DNA of 64,000 nt. Source: Alcanivoracaceae bacterium (lineage in GTDB: Bacteria > Pseudomonadota > Gammaproteobacteria > Pseudomonadales > Alcanivoracaceae). Shown here piece after piece: positions 42,540 to 50,429 of the stretch. Within the stretch, counting starts at the first letter, position 1. Every line of letters starts with the position of its first letter. The notes beneath the pieces were generated by a model, which saw only the letters and a list, made by a program, of their open reading frames with translations, searched no databases and had not been told where the DNA came from. Location: contig JARGPN010000014.1 in NCBI GenBank assembly GCA_029213045.1, positions 1 through 64,000 of the forward strand. The letters run 5' to 3'. Made by a program: the position numbers and the translations under genes.

Positions 42540-43208
42540 TTAGCCTTTATCCGACACTATATAGTCCAATCGCTGATCCCACGGCTCCGTGGGCAGGCGC
42601 TCTACTTGTTGAAAGTGATACGCGACGCCGACTAGTTTGGGGCGTCGTGGTCGTGTTGCCAGATCTGCCAGTAGACGGTCGTAATAGCCTCCTCCCATGC
42701 CAAGTCTATTTCCCTGCGCATCGAACGCCACCAGCGGTATGAGCAATATATCCATCGCCCATATTGGCCGGCCTTGATGTCGTCGAGGGTCTGGTTCGCG
42801 AATGCCGAAATGGTTTGTAAGCAGTCGCTGACCCGGAATCCAGCCAATCATCTTCATATGGGTTGTCGGGTGCTCGGCAATCACGGGCAGGTATAGCCGT
42901 GTTTGTCGCTGCCAATTTTTCACCAGAGAGGGAAGGGTATCGATTTCGCCACCGTGGGCGAGGTAGCTGCCAATGTGGCGTGCCTGACGAAACCAAAGAT
43001 GTTGGCTGAGATGTTGAGTAAGGCGTTGCGCCGCTAGCTGACGCTGTTGCGTGGATAAAGCTTGTCGGGCGCTGCGCATATGTTGGCGCAGCGCTTGTCG
43101 GGAGGTTGGTGCCGGATTGCTTGGGGGCGTCGCCGTATTGTTGAGATCGCCGTTTTTCCCGTTTTTCAACCGCTCACCGCTCCTGTGACCCCCCCGTTGT
43201 TTTTTCAT
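42540..43208 (-). CDS. ygfA: 5-formyltetrahydrofolate cyclo-ligase
   Basis: A ~222-residue ATP-dependent enzyme that converts 5-formyl-THF to methenyl-THF. The signature near the end is LGMGGGYYDRLLADL, and RQALRQHMRSARQALS is the usual N-terminal helix. The frame stays open far upstream (to 43664), but that part covers the 6S RNA gene and is not protein. ATG 43208 is the first start after the RNA, though residues before ~33 do not look conserved, so the true start may be slightly different. As in other gammaproteobacteria, it is directly downstream of 6S RNA. Confidence 0.88.
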   Translation of the reverse strand: MKKQRGGHRSGERLKNGKNGDLNNTATPPSNPAPTSRQALRQHMRSARQALSTQQRQLAAQRLTQHLSQHLWFRQARHIGSYLAHGGEIDTLPSLVKNWQRQTRLYLPVIAEHPTTHMKMIGWIPGQRLLTNHFGIREPDPRRHQGRPIWAMDILLIPLVAFDAQGNRLGMGGGYYDRLLADLATRPRRPKLVGVAYHFQQVERLPTEPWDQRLDYIVSDKG

Positions 43209-43236
43209 CAGGTGAACAGGGGGTTCAATAATAAAT

Positions 43237-43422
43237 GTGTTCCCCGATCGTGCCGCTGCTGGGTATGGCCCTTGAACCATGCGGCTCAAGGTGGAGACGT
43301 CAGGTCGGCCGTCAGGCTTTCCGCCGAAGCGGACATGCACACTGGACAACCATGTTCGCCCCCAGGGGGTAAAACATCGGCTCAGGGACGTAACCCTGCT
43401 GGCGCACACGCCAGGGAACACT
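43237..43422 (-). ncRNA. ssrS: 6S RNA
   Basis: On the minus strand, the sequence has the 6S signature GTCCCTGAGCCGATGTTTTA in the 5' half, a TGCATGTCCGCTTCGGCGGA central segment and CACCTTGAGCCGCATGGTTC followed by AAGGG and CAGCAGCGGCA in the 3' half. The ends pair: TGTTCCCTGG with CGGGGAACA. The estimated length of 186 bases matches the family (~184). 6S RNA binds sigma-70 RNA polymerase and helps adapt transcription in stationary phase. It lies between zapA and ygfA as in E. coli. Confidence 0.93.
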
Positions 43423-43428
43423 GAGCTT

Positions 43429-43434
43429 AGTATA
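43429..43434 (-). promoter_or_regulatory. -10 element of 6S RNA promoter
   Basis: TATACT on the minus strand, seven bases before the inferred RNA 5' end (about 43422). The -35 region has no clear consensus. Confidence 0.6.
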
Positions 43435-43530
43435 GCGCACGGATGGGGGTGAATGCCTGACGCTAAATCGTTCTGTCGGGCAATTTCGTCGGAATGAGGT
43501 TGTGGTGGAGCGCTGGCGCGGTCTGGGGAA

Positions 43531-43845
43531 TTAAAAAAGTTGCTCGCGCTGCTTGGAAAAGGCGCGAATTTCCGCTTCGACTTTGTTGAGCAGCGTCGAA
43601 ACGCGGCCACTGTCGGCGGACTGTGAAGAGAGTTGGCCGCTGGTTTGCAGCAATTCGTGGGCAAGGTTGAGAGCAGTCATCACTGCAATACGCTCAAGGC
43701 CGATCACATTGGCCTCTTTCACTTCACGCATTTTGTCATCGAGATAGCGGGCTGCGTCGAGCAGTGCATCGCGTTCATCGGCGGCACACGCAACACGGTA
43801 TTCTTTGTCCAAGAGGTGGACAACGACGGAAGATGAGTCGCTCAA
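43531..43845 (-). CDS. zapA: Cell division protein ZapA
   Basis: A 104-residue FtsZ-ring-associated protein. The N-terminal globular part has VVHLLDKEYRVACAADERDA at ~8-27 and LLDAARYLDDKMREVKE at ~28-44; the C-terminal part is a coiled coil (LLNKVEAEIRAFSKQREQ). The start is TTG at 43843-43845, overlapping the upstream zapB-like stop in TTGA, which points to coupled translation. It lies upstream of 6S RNA on the same strand. Confidence 0.95.
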   Translation of the reverse strand: MSDSSSVVVHLLDKEYRVACAADERDALLDAARYLDDKMREVKEANVIGLERIAVMTALNLAHELLQTSGQLSSQSADSGRVSTLLNKVEAEIRAFSKQREQLF

Positions 43846-44054
43846 GGTTCCTGCTCCAGGGATTTTAATCGAGAAATAATGGCCTCGACCTTGTTCTTGG
43901 CCACGTCATTTTTTTTCAATAGGTCAGCGCGCTCCTCGATTAAACGCGTTTCGCGCGCAATCAGAGCGTCATTTTCGTGGCGCAATCTGGAACTGATGTT
44001 GATCAGTTCTTCGATACGCTGTTCTAGCTGCTGTAGTTGCTGGTCGGTATTCAT
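43842..44054 (-). CDS. ZapB-like coiled-coil protein (TIGR02449 type)
   Basis: A 70-residue coiled coil almost throughout (QLQQLEQRIEELINISSRLR, HENDALIARETRLIEERADL). Proteins of this type are encoded next to zapA in pseudomonad-like bacteria and are thought to act in the division ring, by analogy with ZapB. It overlaps zapA by four bases. Confidence 0.9.
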   Translation of the reverse strand: MNTDQQLQQLEQRIEELINISSRLRHENDALIARETRLIEERADLLKKNDVAKNKVEAIISRLKSLEQEP

Positions 44055-44267
44055 GGCAAATTCGGAATGGTTCGCCTAAGGTAATCCCCCGACCAATACT
44101 ATTGACCTGCTCTAGACGGGTCAATGAAGAAATCCTGTATTCATAGATACTTAGCGAGATAACCGGACAAGTGGTCTGAAGTCTCATGCTGAGCAAAGAA
44201 TGGGTACAATAGCGTCAAAATCCCGCAACCTCGCCGTTTAGGCACTATTTAAGCACTGAGTACATCC

Positions 44268-44855
44268 ATGACTGATACCCATTCTGACCCATTTATTCTT
44301 TTCGCATCGTTACTGGCCAATGAAGCGCCGCACTTGAATCCGTCCGAATTGCACGGCGTGATATGCGGGTTACTGGCCTCGGGCCTTAGCGCGGAAGATC
44401 CTGAAATGCAGGGTGTGCTGGCGTCGCACGCAGATGTGAAGCACGGTTGGTCGATGTCGGCGCAAAGTCTTTTCGGTAAGTTTCGGGATGAGGCGCATGC
44501 CGCATTTCACGGTGATTCTCTCGAGATGAGCATTCTGCTGCCGGACGAGGAGCAGCTATTATCTGATCGAGTTGCTGCGCTGGCGGTATGGTGCGACGGC
44601 TTTATGGTGGGCTTTGGTACCGGCACCGCTGGTATGAAAGACGCTGACCTGCCGACGCCGTTGCAAGAAGCGATCGCGGATTTGGTTGCCATTAGCCAAG
44701 TCGAATCGCCAGAAGATGAAGACGAAGAGGGCGAATCCCTGTTTGAACAGGTGGTCGAGCATTGTCGGGTTTCGGCATTGTTAATTTTTACCGAACTAGC
44801 CCTTATGCGCCGCCGTCAAAACGGCCAAAATACTAATGAGCCTACACGCCACTAA
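44268..44855 (+). CDS. UPF0149 (YgfB/YecA-like) protein
   Basis: A 195-residue soluble acidic protein of the UPF0149 family. The N-terminal part contains NPSELHGVICGLLASGL near residue 21, and the middle LAVWCDGFMVGFGTG near residue 107; an acidic stretch (SPEDEDEEGES) follows near 147. In Pseudomonas the homologue YgfB modulates gene expression through AlpA; whether this holds here is unknown. It is divergent from the zap genes and 29 bases upstream of pepP. Confidence 0.93.
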   Translation: MTDTHSDPFILFASLLANEAPHLNPSELHGVICGLLASGLSAEDPEMQGVLASHADVKHGWSMSAQSLFGKFRDEAHAAFHGDSLEMSILLPDEEQLLSDRVAALAVWCDGFMVGFGTGTAGMKDADLPTPLQEAIADLVAISQVESPEDEDEEGESLFEQVVEHCRVSALLIFTELALMRRRQNGQNTNEPTRH

Positions 44856-44884
44856 TCTACGTCTGTACCGATAGTTGAGGTTTC

Positions 44885-46210
44885 ATGTCGATATCCGCGC
44901 AAGAGTTTGCCCGTCGCCGCCGAGAGTTGATGGCGCACATGGAAGAAAACAGCATCGCAATTTTGCCCGCAGCGCCTGAGCGCACGCGTAACCGCGATGT
45001 CGAACATCATTACCGACAAGACAGCGATTTTTGGTATTTGTCGGGCTTTGGCGAGCCCGAAGCGGTGATGGCGTTAATTCCTGGTCGCGAGCACGGCGAG
45101 TTCGTGTTGTTTTGCCGCGAGCGTGATCGCACCATGGAAACATGGAATGGCTACCGCGCTGGCCCAGAAGGCGCGGTTGGAAAATTTGGCGCGGACGATG
45201 CTTTTCCTATTTCCGATATTGACGAAATTCTGCCCGGATTAATTGAGGGGCGTGAGCGCGTGTATTACGACTTAGGCCGTGAGCCCGAGTTCGATCGTCG
45301 CGTCATGAACTGGGTTAATTCTATCCGCGCGAAAGTCCGTACCGGCGCGCATCCCCCGGGCGAATTTTTAGCGTTGACGCACTTATTGCACGACCAGCGT
45401 TTATATAAGAGTGCTGCAGAGCTTAAGTTAATGCGCCGTGCCGGCGAAATTTCTGCCGCCGCACATTGTCGCGGAATGCAAACAGTGCACCCGGGTATGT
45501 TCGAGTATCAACTCGAAGCGGAATACTTGCATGAGTTTATTCATCAGGGCGCCCGTTTCACTGCGTACCCGTCAATTGTTGGTGGCGGAAAAAACGGCTG
45601 CATTTTGCATTACATCGACAATAACGAAAAATTAAAAGACGGCGATTTAGTATTGGTTGATGCCGGATGTGAGCTGGATATTTATGCGTCGGACATAACA
45701 CGAACCTATCCGGTAAATGGTAAGTTCAGTTCCGCTCAGCAAGCGTTATATGAATTGGTGCTGGCATCACAATATGCGGCGATTGAAAAAGTACAGCCAG
45801 GCAATCATTGGAATGAGCCGCATGAAGCGGCCGTGCATGTATTGGCGCAAGGAATGAAAGATCTTGGCCTGTTGAACGGCGATCTCAACGAAATATTAGA
45901 AACCGAATCCTATCGACAGTTTTATATGCATCGTACCGGCCATTGGATCGGATTAGATGTGCATGATGTGGGTGACTATAAAGTGCATGACGCTTGGCGC
46001 GTGCTGGAGCCCGGTATGGTGATGACGGTAGAGCCAGGCATCTATATTGCGCCGGATGATGAAACGGTTGCGGCGAAATGGCGCGGCATTGGCATTCGTA
46101 TTGAGGATGATGTGGCCGTGACAAAAAAAGGCTACGACATTTTCACTTCGGATGTACCCAAGGATGTCGCTGACATCGAAAAGATCATGAAGAAGAAACG
46201 CAGCGCGTGA
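44885..46210 (+). CDS. pepP: Xaa-Pro aminopeptidase
   Basis: A 441-residue metallopeptidase that removes N-terminal residues before proline. The N-terminal aminopeptidase-P domain spans ~1-170. The pita-bread catalytic domain carries the metal ligands: VDAGCELDIYASDITRTYP (two Asp, near 259), GHWIGLDVHDVG (His, near 352), VEPGIY (Glu) and RIEDDV (Glu). GAGG precedes the ATG. The stop overlaps ubiH by GTGA. Confidence 0.97.
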   Translation: MSISAQEFARRRRELMAHMEENSIAILPAAPERTRNRDVEHHYRQDSDFWYLSGFGEPEAVMALIPGREHGEFVLFCRERDRTMETWNGYRAGPEGAVGKFGADDAFPISDIDEILPGLIEGRERVYYDLGREPEFDRRVMNWVNSIRAKVRTGAHPPGEFLALTHLLHDQRLYKSAAELKLMRRAGEISAAAHCRGMQTVHPGMFEYQLEAEYLHEFIHQGARFTAYPSIVGGGKNGCILHYIDNNEKLKDGDLVLVDAGCELDIYASDITRTYPVNGKFSSAQQALYELVLASQYAAIEKVQPGNHWNEPHEAAVHVLAQGMKDLGLLNGDLNEILETESYRQFYMHRTGHWIGLDVHDVGDYKVHDAWRVLEPGMVMTVEPGIYIAPDDETVAAKWRGIGIRIEDDVAVTKKGYDIFTSDVPKDVADIEKIMKKKRSA

Positions 46211-47439
46211 CAGTCGATACGTCATTGAAGAAAGAAAATGACGCCACCGATGTTGTGATCGTCGGCGGCGGATTGGCCGGTGCCGCCTTGGCGTTATTGT
46301 TGCGCCGCCGCACCAACAAAGCAGGTTTGCCGTTTCGCGTGACGATGATTGAAGCGGTAGAGTTGCCAGCAATCAATGAAACGCCTTTCACTCCAAGTTT
46401 TGACGCGCGCAGCACAGCGCTTTCCGCTGGCACATTAGACATCTTTTCCCAGCTTGGAATCGTTGATGACTTGTTGCCCTATGCGTCCGACATTTCTTTG
46501 GTGCACGTGTCCCGTCGTGGCCGTCCGGGCATCGCAAAAATTTCTGCAAGGGAAGAAAATATTCCGCGCCTCGGCGCCGTGGTGGAAAACCGTTGGCTTG
46601 GGCGTGTGCTATTAAACCGCGTGCGCGCCGACGAGGGCATTACGGTTATTGCGCCGGATAGCGCTGAGCGAGTTAAACGCTTAAGCGATGGATATCAGGT
46701 GACATTACGCAGCGGCCGAGAATTGCGTTGCGCATTGCTTGTGGCGGCTGACGGCGCGCAATCAAGAACACGAGAAATGTTAGGTATTGCAGCTGAGCAC
46801 AATGACTCGGGCCACGATGCGATTATCGCTAACATTGGATTAACGCAGCCGCATGATGGTCATGCATTTGAACGGTTTGTTGACGATGGACCGCTCGCCA
46901 TGTTGCCGATGACCAACGAACGCTGCGCGTTGGTATGGACGGGGCCGCGCGCTCGGCTGGATGCGTTGATGCAATTACCGGATGACAAATTTCTCGCCGA
47001 AGTGCAAACACAATTTGGCGATCGCCTTGGGCCGCTAGCATCGATTGGAAAGCGAGACCGTTATCCGCTTGTGCTAACCCGAAGTTTTGCGCAGGCCATC
47101 CCGTATGCGGTGGTGGTCGGCAATGCAGCGCATACTCTGCACCCTGTTGCGGGCCAAGGGTTTAATTTAACGCTACGCGATTTGTGTTTGCTGGCGGACA
47201 AAATTAACGGTGCCGAACACCCCGGCGATTTGAAACATTTACAAGCGTTTGCGCAGCAGCGCGAAGCGGACCAAGCATTGATTAGCAAGGTGTCAAAGTG
47301 GCTGCCTGATTTATTTCGTATTCAGTTTGGCGGTGTGTCACACGCTCGGCAGTTAGGGTTAATTGCCTTTGATGTTTTGCCGAGCGTGCGCAGTCGCTTT
47401 GCCAGTAAAGCAATGGGGTTTGCTAATGGACTCGAATGA
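46207..47439 (+). CDS. ubiH: 2-octaprenyl-6-methoxyphenol hydroxylase UbiH
   Basis: A 410-residue FAD monooxygenase of ubiquinone synthesis. VVIVGGGLAGAALALLL at ~17-33 is the FAD site, and VVGNAAHTLHPVAGQGFNLT near 302 has the Asn typical of UbiH, where UbiI has Asp. The start is a GTG at 46207 overlapping the pepP stop. The gene runs 14 bases into ubiI. Confidence 0.95.
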   Translation: MTVDTSLKKENDATDVVIVGGGLAGAALALLLRRRTNKAGLPFRVTMIEAVELPAINETPFTPSFDARSTALSAGTLDIFSQLGIVDDLLPYASDISLVHVSRRGRPGIAKISAREENIPRLGAVVENRWLGRVLLNRVRADEGITVIAPDSAERVKRLSDGYQVTLRSGRELRCALLVAADGAQSRTREMLGIAAEHNDSGHDAIIANIGLTQPHDGHAFERFVDDGPLAMLPMTNERCALVWTGPRARLDALMQLPDDKFLAEVQTQFGDRLGPLASIGKRDRYPLVLTRSFAQAIPYAVVVGNAAHTLHPVAGQGFNLTLRDLCLLADKINGAEHPGDLKHLQAFAQQREADQALISKVSKWLPDLFRIQFGGVSHARQLGLIAFDVLPSVRSRFASKAMGFANGLE

Positions 47440-48673
47440 GGGCTTCGCGCCTGTGACGAACGTTGACGTATTAATTGTCGGCGGCGGGATGGCAGGCGGC
47501 ATGTTGGCGGCGGCATTGGCAAACACTGAGTTAACGATCGCGGTTGTTGATGCGGCGCAGGTGCCGGAATTTCCGCATGGTGATGCCGAGGTGCGCGTCT
47601 CCGCAATTACCGAAGCCAGTTTTAATATGCTCACCAACGTGGGTGCGTGGCAACACTTGCCGCAGGATAGGTTGTCACCATATTCGAGCATGGACGTGTG
47701 GGACGCCGACGGAACAGGACGCGTGACCTTTGATGCTGCGTCGGCGCGTGCGTCACAGCTCGGTTGGATCATTGAAAATTCCGCCGTTACTGCTGCGCTG
47801 TATTCCGTGTGCCAAACAAAAAACGTCGACTGGCGCGCGAGCTCAAAAATTACCAGCATTGTCGCTTCCTCCGAGGGGTGGTCTGCAACGCTCGAGTCCG
47901 GCGAAAAAATTATTACGACATTGTTAGTCGGTGCTGACGGTGCGCGTTCGCAGGTGCGTGAAAAAGCGGGCATCGCTGCGGCCCCAAAAGATAGCGGCCA
48001 TCGTGCAATCGTGGCAACCATCGAAACAGAGCTTGCCCACGGCGGGTGTGCGCGCCAGCGATTTATGCAAACCGGCCCGTTGGCCATGTTGCCCTTGTTC
48101 GGCGACGGTCATCGTTTCTCGTTGGTGTGGTCAACTTCGCCGGAATTAGCACAAGCCTTAATGGCGATGACCGACGAAGAGTTTTCTTCCGCGCTGACGA
48201 TAGAAAGCGAAGGTGTGTTGGGCGCGTGCCGCGAAATAACGAAGCGGGCGGCGTTCCCCATTCATACGTTGCATGCTAGCGAGTACGCGGGGCCGCGCCT
48301 CGCGTTAATCGGGGATGCTGCGCATGTAGTCCACCCGCTCGCAGGGCAGGGCATTAATTTGGGCTTTTTAGATGCGGCGGTGTTGTCGGAAGAAATTCAT
48401 AAAGCGATGCAGCGTGGCATTCGTATTGCGGATGAGACTGTACTAAAGCGGTACCAGCGTCGCCGCCGTGCGCACAACGCGTTAATGCTAAAGTCTTTGA
48501 ATGGCATTAAACATTTATTTGCTGTGCGTGATCCGGCGATTCGATTTATGCGCAACGTTGGCATGAGTCTGGTAAATAAGTTGCCGCCGGCGAAAGCATT
48601 TTTTGCCAGCGAAGCGCTTGGCCGAAATGGTGATTTGCCGCAGTTAGCGTTACGGGAATTAAAGCCTGAGTAG
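47426..48673 (+). CDS. ubiI: Ubiquinone C5-hydroxylase UbiI/VisC family
   Basis: A 415-residue FAD monooxygenase paralogous to UbiH. VLIVGGGMAGGMLAAALA is the FAD motif at ~15-32. LIGDAAHVVHPLAGQGINLG near residue 295 is the second FAD motif with the conserved GDAAH. ATG 47426 is chosen because it precedes the FAD motif by the normal distance; the longer frame to 47363 overlaps ubiH. pepP-ubiH-ubiI form an operon. Confidence 0.94.
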   Translation: MDSNEGFAPVTNVDVLIVGGGMAGGMLAAALANTELTIAVVDAAQVPEFPHGDAEVRVSAITEASFNMLTNVGAWQHLPQDRLSPYSSMDVWDADGTGRVTFDAASARASQLGWIIENSAVTAALYSVCQTKNVDWRASSKITSIVASSEGWSATLESGEKIITTLLVGADGARSQVREKAGIAAAPKDSGHRAIVATIETELAHGGCARQRFMQTGPLAMLPLFGDGHRFSLVWSTSPELAQALMAMTDEEFSSALTIESEGVLGACREITKRAAFPIHTLHASEYAGPRLALIGDAAHVVHPLAGQGINLGFLDAAVLSEEIHKAMQRGIRIADETVLKRYQRRRRAHNALMLKSLNGIKHLFAVRDPAIRFMRNVGMSLVNKLPPAKAFFASEALGRNGDLPQLALRELKPE

Positions 48674-48809
48674 GGCGGAGCTTAGACGCTCGAGGTTTCT
48701 TCCGGTTCTTGTGGTGCGGGTGGTGTTTTGAGGTATGCCAGGCGAGGCATTCCCGGCAGCGCGGTGACAGCGCATATTACGGGCGAAATTTTTAGTTGCT
48801 ACTTACATA

Positions 48810-48844
48810 CCTGTGTAATCGTATTTACGTAAATGCAACACAGG
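48810..48844. promoter_or_regulatory. Nested dyad, possible operator
   Basis: CCTGTGT (48810-48816) and ACACAGG (48838-48844) enclose the 12-bp palindrome ATTTACGTAAAT (48823-48834). It lies 236 bases before the first outer-membrane gene of the tandem module in a 406-base gap (48674-49079) otherwise without genes. A transcription factor site is the simplest reading. Confidence 0.45.
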
Positions 48845-49079
48845 GTTACCTAAGCGTAAAATTCGCCGTGAAAAAGAAGTGAATTCAGACCTCCTTTTTC
48901 AAAAAAATGGTCCATTTTTCCCAACGTACATATCGATAACTAAACTCCTAAGAAACTTACCTATTTTGCCCCGCTAGACACTCCTAACATAAATCCTGTG
49001 CACAATCGGGTGTGCGGCCACGGCGCTACGTGGTCTCTTGTTTGCTTTAAAATTTGGCGCTCTGCGCCTGGAGAACAAT

Positions 49080-50417
49080 ATGAGCTTAGTCACTATGCGG
49101 CTGGTTAGTCGCGTTGCGCTTGCTGCTACCTGTTTGTTTGCCACGGCGGCGAACGCAGGCATGGGAAATCTAGCACTGAACTACGGATTGCTGCCGACGG
49201 ATGTTGCATCGGCGCAGGCTCTCTCTCTGTTTAACTCTCAAGTGTCGGCGGTTTACTACAACCCTGCTTACTTGGCGGAAGATCCGCGCGGAGAGTTAAC
49301 CACCGGCATCATGCATGTTTCCCAAGATATGCGCGTTAAGAGTTTGGGTGGATCTAACCCACCAACGCGCACTGGCGAAACCATTGACGACACCCCGAGC
49401 CAGCAACTTCTGCTCGGCATGAAAACAGACCTCACCGATATCAGTCAGTACGAACGCCCTTTGTATTTCGCTGTCATGCTTGGCGTAGAAAAGTTCGGTA
49501 AGGAAATGCTCGCGTTCGAATCGAATACGTCAAATGAAGGGCAGTCTTTCCGCGGAGGACGTCAGCCGTTATTTCTTAATCTCGGCGGCATGATGGTGCT
49601 AACGCATGGCATCGATGTCGGTGTCTCAACCCTAATTTCATTGCGCTCTGAAGCAGCGCTTGTTGCACGCACTGATCTGGCGGGAAATACAGAGCAAGAA
49701 AAAATGACGGTCTCCGCGAAGCCCGTAATTCGACCCGTAGTCGGCATGACGCTGGACTGGACGAAACTATTTTGTGGCGCGGGAGATTGCTTCGCCAATG
49801 GCTGGCAGACCGCATTGTCATACCGCGAAAGCGCGGAAGCTGAAACCATTGTCTTGGCAAATACGATTATTCCCGGCACCATTCCTGATCCCGGTCTAAC
49901 GCTAGCAATTGCAACGATTGATTCATTTCAGCCGCGCGTTGTTGCATTAGGCACTCAATATCGCACTGACCGCTTCCGTATTGGTATTACCGTTGAGGAG
50001 CAAAAGTGGTCAGAGCTAGAGCAACATCTGCGCGAAGACACGGTAAAAGATCAAGGTGGTTTGGAATTCGACAATATCATCGTTCCGCGCATCGGCGTTG
50101 AATACAAGTTGAATAAACACATCATGATCACTGCCGGCTACGCCAAAGAAGACTCTCCGCTAAAGGGGCGCACGTCGTTAGACGTTAATTATTTCGATAA
50201 CGACAGGGACGTGATTGGTTTGGGTGCCGCTGTTGAATTCAGCAATCCGCCGTTGCTAGCTTATCCGTTGCGTTTCGATTTCGGTTATCAGTATCAAAAG
50301 CTCAAGCCGCGCGAGTTTGATTTGTCGGCAAGTAATGCCCCGTCAAACCCCTACGAAACCGTTGAAGTCGACGGCGATTCGCATGTGTTTTCCGGTTCTA
50401 TGACCTTGAAGTTTTAA
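49080..50417 (+). CDS. Outer-membrane protein, OmpP1/FadL-like (module copy 1)
   Basis: A 445-residue beta-barrel. The signal peptide ends at ATAANA (near residue 27). The mature start PTDVASAQALSLFNSQVSA, followed by YYNPAYL, is the FadL-like N-terminus, and the protein ends in SGSMTLKF, with the terminal Phe used for outer-membrane assembly. FadL proteins carry long-chain fatty acids, alkanes or aromatics across the outer membrane. ATG 49080 has GGAGA upstream; the longer frame from 49038 is not needed. It lies nine bases before the large lipoprotein gene. A second OMP-lipoprotein pair follows at 54040. Confidence 0.85.
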   Translation: MSLVTMRLVSRVALAATCLFATAANAGMGNLALNYGLLPTDVASAQALSLFNSQVSAVYYNPAYLAEDPRGELTTGIMHVSQDMRVKSLGGSNPPTRTGETIDDTPSQQLLLGMKTDLTDISQYERPLYFAVMLGVEKFGKEMLAFESNTSNEGQSFRGGRQPLFLNLGGMMVLTHGIDVGVSTLISLRSEAALVARTDLAGNTEQEKMTVSAKPVIRPVVGMTLDWTKLFCGAGDCFANGWQTALSYRESAEAETIVLANTIIPGTIPDPGLTLAIATIDSFQPRVVALGTQYRTDRFRIGITVEEQKWSELEQHLREDTVKDQGGLEFDNIIVPRIGVEYKLNKHIMITAGYAKEDSPLKGRTSLDVNYFDNDRDVIGLGAAVEFSNPPLLAYPLRFDFGYQYQKLKPREFDLSASNAPSNPYETVEVDGDSHVFSGSMTLKF

Positions 50418-50429
50418 AGGAGGCTGATG

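Noticed and set aside
43209..43664. 374-residue version of the ygfA protein
   Set aside because: The extra N-terminal frame covers the 6S RNA gene and its promoter and shows no protein family pattern.
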